From an uncultured Pseudomonadales bacterium (GTDB lineage: Bacteria; Pseudomonadota; Gammaproteobacteria; Pseudomonadales; Azotimanducaceae): a stretch of DNA of 37,204 nucleotides. Numbering within the stretch: position 1 is the stretch's first letter; each line of letters begins with the position of its first letter. The stretch lies in the NCBI GenBank assembly GCA_905182155.1, contig CAJJAX010000047.1, positions 1-37,204 on the forward strand, read 5' to 3'. Shown piece after piece: positions 17,606 through 30,894 of the stretch. A program made the position numbers and the translations under genes. The notes beneath the pieces are model-generated. The model made no database searches. It saw only the letters and a list, made by a program, of their open reading frames with translations, and had not been told where the DNA came from.

Positions 17606-19723
17606 CTAACTATTCGACGTCGAATCCCATCGAAAAGGCGGCAAGGCCGCAATGAGCTTTCGGCCATAAGCCTTCGTGGTCAGGCGAACATCCAAGATCG
17701 TGACAACGCCTGAGTCCTGCTCCGTTCGAAGCAACCGTCCGGCGGCTTGGGTTAACCGCAAGGCCGCATGGGGCAACATCAACTCATAAAAGGCATTGCC
17801 GCCTTTGGCCTCAACCCACTCCTGTTGCGTCGCACCCACCGGATCATCGGGGACGCTAAACGGGATCTTCGCAATAATCACCTGCTGGCAATAATCCCCA
17901 GGCAGGTCGACCCCTTCAGCGAAGGACGCCAGTCCCATCAAATAGCTACGCTTGCCAGCATCGATTCGCTCGCGGTGCTGGTTTAACAATTCTGCTTTAC
18001 TGATCTCGCCTTGCAGCAAACACTCTGCGCGCAGGTCGCTTGGCAAGGCATCGATCACCGCAAAAAATTGACGCCAGGAGGTAAACAGCACCAGAGCGCT
18101 TTGAAATTCTGTTAACAGCGCAGGCATCAAGCTGGCAATTTCTTCAGTATGCGCGCTGGGGTCGGACGGGTTTTGCTGCATTTTCGGAACCCGCAACCGA
18201 CCCTGCTTGGCATAATCGAACGGGCTGGGCACGATCAACCCAACCACATCCTCGGGTAAGCCAAGATCGGCTGCCACCAATTCAAAGTCTTGCCCGACCG
18301 CAAGGGTTGCTGAGGTTAAGATCGCGCCAGCGCAGCGCGTCCAAAGTTTTTCGTACAACAGGTCATCGACCTGAATCGGTGTGCAGTGGACCAAAAGATC
18401 ATCCGATCTAAAATCCAACCATCGCGCAGAGGGCGAGGCCTCCGGGTCTTGGGCCTGACCAAACAATTGCAACAACCTTTGCGCGGCAACAAACCGGCTC
18501 GAAAAGCCCCCCAATACCGGGATCAAACCCTCCAAAGCCAATCGCTCTTTTAACGTCGCGCTGCTGACCGATTGTTCCAAGGTTCGCCGCCAATCCTGCA
18601 CCGAGCGATCCAGTTGACCCAAAAGACTGGCCAAACTCTGACAATCAGCCTGCAAGCTGGGATCAATTTCTCCGCCCGCAAAGCGATACCGCCCGACATC
18701 GCCCTGGTGCGTTGCATCTGCTTCGAAACCCGCTAGATGTTGCATTAATTGCTCAAAGCAAGTGAGCGACTCTGAAACCACCACCGCAAAGCCTGGTTTG
18801 CCTGACAAGATCTGAGAGACCTCGGTCAACTCGGCACCCGCCAGATCCTGATCAAGCTGGTCCACCAGGGTCGTTGCCGCCTCCAACACCCCGCGTGTTG
18901 CAGCGCGGCCTAAGAACCCGGCCCATTGCGATCGCGCCTTCTCAACCAGGTGATGGGCTTCATCAAACACATACACACTCGACTCGGGCGGCGGCAAAAT
19001 CTGACTTTCTTCAGAGGCCAAATCAGCCAACAGCAGGTCGTGGTTGGTGACGATAACATCGACCTGGTCTAAGCCTTCGCGGGCCCTGAAAAAAGCGCAC
19101 TGGCTGAAAAAGCTACATTGACGGTTGGTACATTGACTCCGATCGGTACTCACGCCCCGCCAAATCTGATCCTCCACGACGGCCGCCAGCGTATCGCGAT
19201 CGCCATTCCAACTCCCGTTGCCGTAACTGTCCAACAACAAAGACAACACTTGCGCCTGATTGGGCGCGTTGACCAGCAGTTCATCGGGGAAGAAGTCCGA
19301 GGTTTTAGACGATTGATTCCGGCCCTCCAAGGACGCATCGAGCTTTGACAGGCAGAGATATCGGCGCCGCCCTTTGGCCAAGGCAAAGGAGAAATCCATG
19401 CCCGCTTGAGCCTGGATATCGGGCAGATCCCGCAAGACCAGTTGCTCCTGAAGGGCAATGGTGGCGGTTGAGATGACCAGGGTTTTGTCTTTTGCGGCAG
19501 CAATCAATGCACCGGTTAAGGCATAAGCGACCGTTTTTCCGGTACCCGTGCCGGCTTGCACCAGCGCAATGGGCGAATGATCGATCCCAGCCCCTTCCCC
19601 CGCCAACCGTCTTGCGACTTCCGCAATCATCAATCGTTGGCCGTAACGCGGGCGGAATTGCTTTGCCGATAAAAAAGAGGAATAGTAGCCCTGAATTTCG
19701 TCACGAAGAGTTTGTTCAATCAT
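17606..19723 (-). CDS. dinG: ATP-dependent DNA helicase DinG
   Basis: 705-residue XPD-like superfamily 2 helicase. Walker A AGTGTGKT lies near residues 57-64, the DEAH box is in YVFDEAHH, and four cysteines (YLC, then the three in QCTNRQCSFFSQC) form the [4Fe-4S] site typical of DinG. Motif VI is AAGRLLRTEQD. It unwinds 5'-3' and helps resolve R-loops and forks. The likely start is ATG 19723 (a GTG at 19729 is also in frame). That ATG physically overlaps the ATG of the divergent dehydrogenase gene, leaving no intergenic promoter space. Confidence 0.94.
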   Translation of the reverse strand: MIEQTLRDEIQGYYSSFLSAKQFRPRYGQRLMIAEVARRLAGEGAGIDHSPIALVQAGTGTGKTVAYALTGALIAAAKDKTLVISTATIALQEQLVLRDLPDIQAQAGMDFSFALAKGRRRYLCLSKLDASLEGRNQSSKTSDFFPDELLVNAPNQAQVLSLLLDSYGNGSWNGDRDTLAAVVEDQIWRGVSTDRSQCTNRQCSFFSQCAFFRAREGLDQVDVIVTNHDLLLADLASEESQILPPPESSVYVFDEAHHLVEKARSQWAGFLGRAATRGVLEAATTLVDQLDQDLAGAELTEVSQILSGKPGFAVVVSESLTCFEQLMQHLAGFEADATHQGDVGRYRFAGGEIDPSLQADCQSLASLLGQLDRSVQDWRRTLEQSVSSATLKERLALEGLIPVLGGFSSRFVAAQRLLQLFGQAQDPEASPSARWLDFRSDDLLVHCTPIQVDDLLYEKLWTRCAGAILTSATLAVGQDFELVAADLGLPEDVVGLIVPSPFDYAKQGRLRVPKMQQNPSDPSAHTEEIASLMPALLTEFQSALVLFTSWRQFFAVIDALPSDLRAECLLQGEISKAELLNQHRERIDAGKRSYLMGLASFAEGVDLPGDYCQQVIIAKIPFSVPDDPVGATQQEWVEAKGGNAFYELMLPHAALRLTQAAGRLLRTEQDSGVVTILDVRLTTKAYGRKLIAALPPFRWDSTSNS

Positions 19724-20936
19724 GATCACCGCAGCTCAAATTAAGGGCCATTTCAGAAAGCTTGGGTTCATCAAACCGCTTTATCGACATTGGGGCCTTT
19801 GCTTTGCCATCATACTCGGTGTCACCCCAGGAGTTAAAGCAAGCGACGCGTTACCGCTTGATCAACTGACCCTACCGCCGGGTTTCCAAATTAGCATTTA
19901 CGCCGAAGTGACCAACCCAAGGCAATTGGCTTTGGATGACCAAGGCGTACTTTATGCTGGCAGTCGTCGTGCGGGGCTTGTTCATGCCATTGCGGATCGC
20001 GACCAGGACGGCTATGCGGAGACCGTGAAAGTCATCGCGAAGGGCCTCACCATGCCCTCGGGCATTGCGATCAAAGACAACCAGCTGTACGTTGCGGCCG
20101 TTGATACGATCTACCAGACCGGCCCGCTTGATCAAGTGTTGTTACAGGCCTTACCGCTAACCCCGGTCTTTGCTCAGTTACCCAAAGACAAGCATCATGG
20201 TTGGAAATTTATCGATTTTGGCCCGGACGGGCTGCTTTATATCCCGGTGGGCGCGCCATGTAACGTCTGCCTATCAGACAACCCAGTGTATGCTTCAATT
20301 CAAACCTTGGACCTTTCGGTTGAAGCGAAAGCGCTAATGCCCTTCGCTCAGGGCGTTCGAAACTCAGTGGGGTTTACTTGGCATCCAGAAACCCAGGCGC
20401 TTTGGTTTACCGACAATGGCCGGGACCTCATGGGCGATGACACCCCGGCTTGCGAACTCAATATCGCGAGCACCCGCGGCCTACATTTCGGCTACCCCTT
20501 TCGCCACGGCATCGCGGTGATGGATCCAGATTTTGGTGATCGCGCGCCGGATCAAACCTTCACCCCGCCCGCGCTGGAACTCGACCCCCACGTTGCCCCC
20601 TTGGGGATTGCGTTTGCCACCGCCGCCCAGTTTCCCGCCCAGTACCGAAACCAATTGTTCATTGCTGAACATGGCAGCTGGAACCGCTCGGCGGCCGCCG
20701 GGCACACCGGTCACCGCATCACCATTGCCCGCGGCCGCGCTGACACGTTACAGGCGGAGGTCTTCATCGAAGGCTGGTTGCAAGACAATAAAGCTTGGGG
20801 CCGACCGGCAGATTTGCTCTTTCACCCAGACGGGAGTCTGCTGATTGCCGATGACTTGGCCAACGTGATCTACCGCGTCACCTATGATGTGAGTATCGCT
20901 GATGCAGCGCCGCAACTGCCGATGGGGCCTTCGTGA
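19722..20936 (+). CDS. PQQ-dependent sugar dehydrogenase (sorbosone dehydrogenase family)
   Basis: 404-residue secreted beta-propeller of the glucose/sorbosone dehydrogenase family. A signal-like segment (about residues 22-40, ending VKASDALP) follows a basic N-terminus. Family hallmarks are LPPGFQISIYAEV at the mature start, VGAPCNVC, FAQGVRNSVGFTWHP, WFTDNGRDLMGDD and FIAEHGSWNRS. The sugar substrate is unknown and PQQ use is by family. The ATG at 19722 is the only Met before the signal, and it overlaps the dinG ATG on the other strand. The stop overlaps the next start as GTGA. Confidence 0.9.
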   Translation: MITAAQIKGHFRKLGFIKPLYRHWGLCFAIILGVTPGVKASDALPLDQLTLPPGFQISIYAEVTNPRQLALDDQGVLYAGSRRAGLVHAIADRDQDGYAETVKVIAKGLTMPSGIAIKDNQLYVAAVDTIYQTGPLDQVLLQALPLTPVFAQLPKDKHHGWKFIDFGPDGLLYIPVGAPCNVCLSDNPVYASIQTLDLSVEAKALMPFAQGVRNSVGFTWHPETQALWFTDNGRDLMGDDTPACELNIASTRGLHFGYPFRHGIAVMDPDFGDRAPDQTFTPPALELDPHVAPLGIAFATAAQFPAQYRNQLFIAEHGSWNRSAAAGHTGHRITIARGRADTLQAEVFIEGWLQDNKAWGRPADLLFHPDGSLLIADDLANVIYRVTYDVSIADAAPQLPMGPS

Positions 20937-22699
20937 GTCTTGAGGCAGACGCCCTCGCAAAACCGCCAAAGACCGCTAAAACCTTTCTAGGGTTACCGAC
21001 CGCCGAGCAGCTCTTTCAGCTGATCCTGGCGGTCTACCTACTGGTTTGCGCCCATTACACCTTTCCGAACTTTGGCGGTTATGGCCTGACGCTGCCGGCC
21101 AATTATGTCGCTTGGATGCTGATGTCCATACTGATCGGGCTTGGGCTGTGGCAATGGGCCCGAGCGCGGACCTTAATGATCACCACTCAAATGATCTATT
21201 TTTGGCTCGGCGGTCTCGTCTTAACCCTACCCATGCTAAACCCCGCTATTGAGGATTTATCGCTGGCCGCACCCAGAGCCACCGCACTCATCGCCGGTCT
21301 CTTGTTGTACACCGCAATCATCCAGTTCCGCGGCACCACGATAATTTGGCAGCAACTGTTGCCGCTCATTTTGGCAGCCGTTGTCATTCAGAGCCTGCTC
21401 GGCCTGGTGCAGTATTTTTTACTCGAGCCTGGCAACCTCATGGGCTATAACACGATCGATAACCGCCCTAACGGCACCTTCCAACAGGTGAATGTGATGG
21501 CCAGTTTTGTAGCCACTGGGGTCGCGATCAGTCTTTTTTTAACGCTGACGCCGCCTAATAAGCCGGTATCCCGACGGGTTCAGGGCCTCATCCTGGTCAT
21601 GGCCTTTTCCGGGCCGTTGTTGTTAGTTGTGATTCAATCCAGAACCGGACAATTGGCGGGTTTGGCAGTTCTGCTTTTAAGCCTGCCCATTGCCCTGAAA
21701 GCACAGGCCTTATCGAAACCCTTAGCCCAGGCCTGGGTGGGACTCGCAGCGCTTGGGCTCGCGGCCGGGCTGATCGGGCTCAACACCGTTGAAAGCGCTC
21801 AGCGCGGCGCTGGCATCTATCAAGATCCCGGGGCTCGCGTTGCCATCTATGGTCAAAGCCTTGAGGTCATCCGGCAGGCGCCCATCTTCGGCGCCGGCTA
21901 CGGTCAGTTTGAATCGGCTTGGCGCGCGCAACACGCAGCCGACGCCCGCCCACCCGGTAACGTCATTCAAGGCCTGCACGCCCTGTCGCATCCCCACAAC
22001 GAAACCTTACTCTGGGTCGTCGAAGGGGGCCTGGTGGCGCTCATTGGACTCTTACTACTCGCCGCAGGCTTTCTCACAACCCTATTCCGACTGCCAGGGC
22101 CAACGGCCTTGGCGGGGCTCGCGCTCACGGCGCCGATCCTAATTCATACCCAAACCGAGTACCCGCTGTATCATTCCGGCTTGCATTGGATCACCTTGAT
22201 TCTATTGCTGGCGTTTGTTGATACCCATCGATCTCCTCCGAAACCCTTGCCCTTCCCAAGGATTATTCTGCCGCTCAGCCTCGCCTTCTTGACCCCCTTA
22301 TTGGTCATCCCCTTTATGGTCACTGGCTTGCAATCCTTAGCGGTCATCACTCAGTTAGAAGCCAGTAAGCCGCCTCAATACCAACGCTTACTGGACCTAA
22401 CCAATCCGGCCGCGGACATGAACCGTTTTCAATGGCATCTTTGGGATCTGCGGTTAAACACGGCGCTGGCGGAGGGCAACCGAGAAGCATTGACCGAGTA
22501 CCTAACATGGTCCGAAAAACTGAGTCGTTCAACGCCGCGATCCCCCTTATGGGTCAATCAAATGATCGTCCTACGGGCCTTAGGCGACTTTGATGGGGCC
22601 GAGGCCAAACTGGTGGAGGCGCGGTATTTGTTTGGTGATAGACCGGATTTACTGCCGTTCATCGATCTCGATCGTTCCGCGCGGCTTGAAATCCAGTAA
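20933..22699 (+). CDS. O-antigen ligase / PglL-type O-oligosaccharyltransferase-like membrane protein
   Basis: 588 residues with about eleven or twelve hydrophobic segments. It has the pattern of Wzy_C ligases: a large periplasmic loop starting GNLMGYNTIDNRPNGTFQQVNVMASF, and a second block GAGYGQFESAWR ... HPHNETLLWVVEGGL with the conserved His. The PNGTFQQ-N and HPHN motifs and a soluble TPR-like C-terminus resemble PglL-type protein O-glycosylases and related ligases; which glycan or acceptor is not shown. The GTG start at 20933 is coupled to the dehydrogenase stop, so an envelope-sugar link between the two is plausible but inferred. Confidence 0.85.
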   Translation: MSLEADALAKPPKTAKTFLGLPTAEQLFQLILAVYLLVCAHYTFPNFGGYGLTLPANYVAWMLMSILIGLGLWQWARARTLMITTQMIYFWLGGLVLTLPMLNPAIEDLSLAAPRATALIAGLLLYTAIIQFRGTTIIWQQLLPLILAAVVIQSLLGLVQYFLLEPGNLMGYNTIDNRPNGTFQQVNVMASFVATGVAISLFLTLTPPNKPVSRRVQGLILVMAFSGPLLLVVIQSRTGQLAGLAVLLLSLPIALKAQALSKPLAQAWVGLAALGLAAGLIGLNTVESAQRGAGIYQDPGARVAIYGQSLEVIRQAPIFGAGYGQFESAWRAQHAADARPPGNVIQGLHALSHPHNETLLWVVEGGLVALIGLLLLAAGFLTTLFRLPGPTALAGLALTAPILIHTQTEYPLYHSGLHWITLILLLAFVDTHRSPPKPLPFPRIILPLSLAFLTPLLVIPFMVTGLQSLAVITQLEASKPPQYQRLLDLTNPAADMNRFQWHLWDLRLNTALAEGNREALTEYLTWSEKLSRSTPRSPLWVNQMIVLRALGDFDGAEAKLVEARYLFGDRPDLLPFIDLDRSARLEIQ

Positions 22700-23228
22700 A
22701 GCCGCGGGCGCCTACGCTCGAGGCCAGGATAAGGTTTAATCGTAACCGCCGGCGCACCCAACCCCCGCTGGTTTCAAGCCTTTGCTGCATGGCGCGGGCG
22801 ATTGATCCGTGATTGTTAACCGCAGCGTTTGTCATCACGGTTTAATCGGACGCGCAAAGCACAAGCCTATGCCGTGAAGAAGGCCATCGGTCTCAGCCTA
22901 GTAATAGCGCATCACCCATCGCCCATCGCCCATCGCCCATCGCCCTCTACGTTTTGAGTATTGGCGGTGAACAGTCTGATCAGCATTAAATTTTAGTCAG
23001 TCTGGATTTCCGCGCAGATCGCCCAGCAGCACAAGCCATCAGCCCAACGGCCGTACCAACCCATCGGACGGGTTGCGGGCATCAGAGTCCGAACGCCGAG
23101 CGGCTGGGCAAGTTACACCAAACCCTCAAGATTGACGTTCGAGCCGCTCTCATTTTCGTTAAGGCAAGCCCCATGAGGCACCGAGTCATTACCCGGCAGC
23201 GCAGGCTTCATGTTTTTTGGTTTACCGC
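22700..23228. other. 529-base gene-free region between convergent genes
   Basis: No supported gene. It holds a 7-bp tandem repeat at 22910-22944 and a perfect 6-bp inverted repeat CAACCC/GGGTTG with a seven-base loop at 23057-23075. No T-rich terminator is evident for either converging gene. Confidence 0.6.
22910..22944. repeat. 7-bp tandem repeat, five units
   Basis: One CATCACC followed by four exact CATCGCC units, in the gap between convergent genes. The unit is not a multiple of three, and the copy number is likely to vary by slippage. Confidence 0.95.
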
Positions 23229-26749
<3,521 letters not shown>

Positions 26750-26910
26750 AATGACCTCTCTTTCGACGTCTTTGCCGCTTATCTGTTTTGCTCAACCTTT
26801 GGCCGGCAATTTGTTTGGCTTCAGGTCGATGTGTTCTGCAACCTCTTTCAGGTTGGCCTACTACCATGGCATCGATACCTTCTGATGCCACTTTTGCTGC
26901 TTGTATTTCG

Positions 26911-26958
26911 GTTACTTCTGTTACTTTTGCTGCTGTTACTTCTGTTACTTCTGCTGCT
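26911..26958. repeat. 24-bp tandem repeat, two units
   Basis: Two copies differing by one base: each is two GTTACTTYT blocks followed by GCTGCT (26911-26934 and 26935-26958). A degenerate partial copy precedes them from about 26891. Located in the smc-zipA gap. Confidence 0.9.
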
Positions 26959-27052
26959 GGTGTGATCGCCATGAGTCATGGATGTGGCAACCGTCACCCA
27001 ATCAATACAGCGCCGACCTAGCCTTCAAAAGCTGCCGCCACAGCCACGACTC

Positions 27053-27124
27053 AATTTAACGCGACCTCGCAACTTACCGCGCCCTCGCAATTTACCGCGA
27101 CCACTCAATTTACACCGACGGCGA
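27053..27124. repeat. 18-bp imperfect tandem repeat, four units
   Basis: Units at 27053-27070, 27071-27088, 27089-27106 and 27107-27124 share the frame AAYTTAMCGCGMCCTCGC. Located about 80 bases 3' of the smc stop codon. Confidence 0.85.
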
Positions 27125-27205
27125 CAGCTTCGACGACATCACGGCGCAACCGCCACCCTTTGTCGCCATTCTACCGGCGCCATGCCAACCCAAAAACCCG
27201 TCGTA

Positions 27206-30200
27206 TTAAACCGCCGACATCGCAACCGCTTCTTCTACATCAACCGAAACCAATCGCGACACGCCGGGCTCATGCATGGTGACGCCCATCAACTGTTCGG
27301 CCATTTCCATGGCAACTTTGTTGTGGGTGATGTAAATAAACTGCACCGTGCGCGACATTTCTTTCACTAACTCAGAGTAGCGCATGACATTGGCATCATC
27401 TAACGGGGCATCGACCTCATCCAGCAAACAAAAGGGCGCCGGGTTTAAACTAAAGATCGAAAACACCAAGGCAATGGCCGTCAACGCTTTTTCACCACCG
27501 GACAGCAAATGAATACTGCTGTTTCGCTTACCGGGGGGGCGCGCCATCAACGCAACCCCAGTATCAAGCAGATCTTCTCCCGTCATTTCCAGGTAGGCAT
27601 GACCACCCCCAAATAACTTCGGGAATAGCTGCTGAAGTTTGATATTCACCAGATCGAAGGTTTCTTTAAATCGGGTGCGGGTTTCAATATCAATCTTTCG
27701 AATGGCCATCATGAGCGTGTCGAGGGCTTTCTCTAAATCATCATTCTGTGCATCCAGATAAGCTTTACGCTCGGCTTGAACTTTGTACTCTTCAATCGCC
27801 GCTAAATTAATGGCGCCCAGGCGCTGAATACGGTTCTCTATTTTCGTGAGTTCTGCTTCCCAGAGCGCAATATCCGCCGCTTCTGGCATGGCGGCAATGA
27901 CCGCTTCAAGCACGGCGCCAGCGGCTTTGAGCACGTCCTCAATGGTACTGCGCTTAACATCTAAGGTTTGAAATTCCAATCGGGCCGTTTCAAGCTGTCC
28001 ACGGACCTGGTCCACACCCTCTTCAAATTGAGCCCGCTGACTTTCATTGCTGCGGATATCAAATTCAATCTTCTGCGCAACCTGACGGCCCGCCAGTAAT
28101 TCTGCTTCAATGACCTGCCGCGTCTGAAGCCGCTGCTGGAGATTCGCTTGCAGCTCTGTCGTCGGTTCAGCCAACGCCGCAATGTCCGCTTCAAGTGTTT
28201 GCTTGCGCTCAACCAGGCTTGTCTGTCGGGCGGTTAAACGCGTAATGGCCTGACGTGTCGCCGCTAACTGGGCATTCAGGTTTTGGGTTCGCAGCGCCAA
28301 CTGATGATTCGCGTCCCGGTCGGCTTGAGCCTGCTGACGGAGTGTCACCAAGGCCTGCTGCGCAGCTTGGCGTTGCTCGGCTAACTCAGCGCGGGTGATC
28401 TCAACGCCTTCCATTTCGTCCATGGCGCCGCCTAATCGAGATCGCGCCGCCTGTAATTGGATTGAATCCGTTTCGAGTTGACTCTGGCTATTCGTGATTT
28501 CGCGATCGGCCCGTTCGAGTTCGGCGGCGATTTGTTCTGCTTGGATGCGCTTGGCGGTGAGTCGAGCTCTGGTTTCACCATAGGCGCGCTGCTGTTCGGC
28601 CAAACGGCCCTGCAGCGCGTCCCGATCTTGCTCTAAAACGGTTAAATTAATCGCGCCGGCAGCCAGTTCCTCATCCGTGGTGTCGATTAAGGCTTCTAAG
28701 GCTTCAATTTGGGCAATCAAACTGGTGAGTTCTTTTTGTCGTTGCAGCACGCCGGCGGTGACGTCTTTATCGGCACTAACTCGAATCCAGCGAGCACCCA
28801 TCCAAAGACCATCCCGGGTCACAACCGATTCGTCTGCCGCAAGATTTTGCGCTTGGCTCAAAGCGTCCGCCAAATCTTCGGCAACATAGACCTTGTTCAA
28901 CCAGGCAGACATGTCTGCTGACGATTTAATTTTTGACGCGAGGGATGCGCGAGCCTGGCCGTCTAAAACCCGAGTGCTTGAATCCGCCAACCCCAGCAAA
29001 GTTATCGACCCTTGCTTGAGCCGCGCAACCGCTGGGGACAATTCTCGTACATTACTCACGAGGATCCCTTGCAAGGTGTCCCCAAGAACGGCTTCAACCG
29101 CTTCTTCCCAACCGGTTTCGACCTCTAACGATTCGCCGACTCTGGGCGCTGACTCGAGGCCTTGCTCACTCACCCAAGCCGTATCGTCACCCGCCTGGCC
29201 AAGGGCCGCTTGCTGAAGGGCATCGAGGGAGGCTTTGCGGCCCGCCAGATGCTGCATTTCGCTGCGCTGCTCGTTCAGGGTCCGTGACAATTGTTCATTT
29301 TGGACCCGCTGGTTTTGAAGCTGGCTCGCCAACCCATCAAATTCCGCCTGAATTCGTCCAACTTGTTCTTCTTGCGTTTCAATCATCGCTTCTAACGGGC
29401 CAATTTCTTCAGCGACGGCCTGCTCGCTGAGCCGGGTCTTATCATCGCCTAAGGTTTTGAGGCGCTGGTTTAACCGTTGCAGCGAATCTTCCAGCAGGGA
29501 GATTTTGGATTGCTCAATCTCGCCGGCCTGAGCCACCTTCGCGGCTTCCGAGGTGAATTGCTCCCAACGTTGCTGCAATTCGGCAACACTACTTTCCTTG
29601 ATTTGCAGTTCCGCTTTCGAGGTAATCTCGGAGGCACTCAGCGCAGATTGCTCTGGGGCGAGACCCGTCAGTTGCTCGGTCAAATCGCTAATGAGCGCCT
29701 CGTCACTGGCCAAACTGGCGGCCGTTTCCGCGCGCTCCTGATCTGCTTGCCGCAAGCTGTCGGCCAACGTCCGAGCCCGTTCTGATTGATACTGAATACT
29801 TTCCTCTATCCGGGCAATCTCAGTGCCTTCATCGTAGAAACGCTGCTGCACCTCGGCGAGGGCATCATTTGAGCCAATCAATTGATCCCGCAAGGCAATG
29901 ATATCGGCTTCAACGCGGCGTTGATCACTGATTCGAGCTTGTAATGCCACCTCGAACTGATCGATCTGTTGCTGCTGAGCCCCAGCCTTTTGATCTAAAT
30001 TTTGCCAGCGCAGCGCGGACAGCTGAGCACTAATCTGACGCTCTTCTTTTTTGAACTCGGTGTAACGTTCCGCATTTTTAGCTTGTCGCTCTAAATGATG
30101 AATCTGACGCTCGAGTTCCTCGCGAAGATCCGTCAGCCGATCCAGGTTATCTCGGGTATGAGAGATTCGGCGTTCAGTTTCTTTTCGACGCTCTTTGTAT

Positions 30201-30715
30201 TTTGAGATGCCAGCCGCTTCTTCAAGATAAACCCGCAGTTCTTCGGGCTTCGACTCGATCAACTGACTGATCATGCCTTGCTCGATGATTGAGTAGCTTC
30301 TCGGCCCCAAACCCGTACCCAAAAAGATATCGGTAATGTCTTTACGACGGCATTTGACGTTGTTCAGGAAATAGCTGGACTGACCGTCCCTTGTAACCTG
30401 GCGTTTTATAGAAATTTCGGAATAGGCCGCGTACTCACCGGTTAACCGACCCGCCGAGTTATCAAACAGCAGTTCAATGGTGGCCTGCCCAACGGGTTTG
30501 CGGGTACTGGCCCCGTTAAAAATGACGTCGGTCATCGACTCGCCGCGCAGGTTCTTAGCGGAGCCCTCCCCCATGACCCAACGGACGGCATCGATAATAT
30601 TAGATTTACCACAGCCGTTCGGGCCCACGACAGCACAGAGATTATTGGGGAATGGCACGGTTGTGGCATCCACAAAAGATTTGAATCCGGCCAGTTTTAT
30701 CGCTTGAAGTCGCAT
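27206..30715 (-). CDS. smc: Chromosome segregation protein SMC
   Basis: 1169-residue SMC ATPase. Walker A GPNGCGKSN is at residues 31-39, there are two long coiled-coil arms (about 170-505 and 660-1000), a hinge in between (about 510-650, from LESAPRVGESLEVETGWEEA), and at the C-terminus the signature LSGGEKALTAIAL and Walker B PFCLLDEVDAPLDD. It forms a ring with ScpA/ScpB and organises the chromosome. Intact over 3.5 kb, unlike the frameshifted genes to the left. First gene of smc-zipA-ligA-lipoprotein. Divergent from the alpha/beta hydrolase at 30895. Confidence 0.97.
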   Translation of the reverse strand: MRLQAIKLAGFKSFVDATTVPFPNNLCAVVGPNGCGKSNIIDAVRWVMGEGSAKNLRGESMTDVIFNGASTRKPVGQATIELLFDNSAGRLTGEYAAYSEISIKRQVTRDGQSSYFLNNVKCRRKDITDIFLGTGLGPRSYSIIEQGMISQLIESKPEELRVYLEEAAGISKYKERRKETERRISHTRDNLDRLTDLREELERQIHHLERQAKNAERYTEFKKEERQISAQLSALRWQNLDQKAGAQQQQIDQFEVALQARISDQRRVEADIIALRDQLIGSNDALAEVQQRFYDEGTEIARIEESIQYQSERARTLADSLRQADQERAETAASLASDEALISDLTEQLTGLAPEQSALSASEITSKAELQIKESSVAELQQRWEQFTSEAAKVAQAGEIEQSKISLLEDSLQRLNQRLKTLGDDKTRLSEQAVAEEIGPLEAMIETQEEQVGRIQAEFDGLASQLQNQRVQNEQLSRTLNEQRSEMQHLAGRKASLDALQQAALGQAGDDTAWVSEQGLESAPRVGESLEVETGWEEAVEAVLGDTLQGILVSNVRELSPAVARLKQGSITLLGLADSSTRVLDGQARASLASKIKSSADMSAWLNKVYVAEDLADALSQAQNLAADESVVTRDGLWMGARWIRVSADKDVTAGVLQRQKELTSLIAQIEALEALIDTTDEELAAGAINLTVLEQDRDALQGRLAEQQRAYGETRARLTAKRIQAEQIAAELERADREITNSQSQLETDSIQLQAARSRLGGAMDEMEGVEITRAELAEQRQAAQQALVTLRQQAQADRDANHQLALRTQNLNAQLAATRQAITRLTARQTSLVERKQTLEADIAALAEPTTELQANLQQRLQTRQVIEAELLAGRQVAQKIEFDIRSNESQRAQFEEGVDQVRGQLETARLEFQTLDVKRSTIEDVLKAAGAVLEAVIAAMPEAADIALWEAELTKIENRIQRLGAINLAAIEEYKVQAERKAYLDAQNDDLEKALDTLMMAIRKIDIETRTRFKETFDLVNIKLQQLFPKLFGGGHAYLEMTGEDLLDTGVALMARPPGKRNSSIHLLSGGEKALTAIALVFSIFSLNPAPFCLLDEVDAPLDDANVMRYSELVKEMSRTVQFIYITHNKVAMEMAEQLMGVTMHEPGVSRLVSVDVEEAVAMSAV

Positions 30716-30724
30716 GCTGGAATC

Positions 30725-30753
30725 TTACTAGAATGCGCCATTAAGCGAAACAA
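30725..30753 (-). promoter_or_regulatory. Promoter candidate for smc
   Basis: On the minus strand TTGTTT (30753-30748) and TAGTAA (30730-30725) are 17 bases apart, ending ten bases before the smc ATG. This implies a very short leader. By eye only. Confidence 0.35.
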
Positions 30754-30807
30754 AAAGATCGAAACACGGTACTATTTAGCCCTGAATACACGGTGTTCAT
30801 TGACCGT

Positions 30808-30822
30808 TTGACGGGGGGTCAA
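30808..30822. promoter_or_regulatory. Small inverted repeat upstream of the hydrolase gene
   Basis: TTGAC, five G, GTCAA: a perfect 5-bp inverted repeat that also contains a -35-like TTGACG. It may be an operator for the plus-strand hydrolase operon, but chance cannot be excluded. Confidence 0.25.
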
Positions 30823-30894
30823 GTTTGCTGCAATTTAGGCTATGAGCCCCTGTTCTTTGGCCATGTCTGTACATCACGAATCGATAGGCTCTTT

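Larger units (their letters stand above)
26750..27205. other. 456-base repeat-bearing gap between smc and zipA
   Basis: No convincing gene on either strand. Open frames here are low-complexity readings of the repeats (poly-Leu on one frame; Val/Thr/Glu/Ala on another). It contains a 24-bp and an 18-bp tandem array, listed separately. Confidence 0.6.

Noticed and set aside
22910-22944. CRISPR-like direct repeats
   Set aside because: Units are 7 bp with no spacers and no cas genes. The 15-, 18- and 24-bp arrays likewise have no spacers.
23130-23160. tRNA T-arm-like GTTCGAGCC
   Set aside because: No acceptor, D-arm or anticodon stem could be folded around it.
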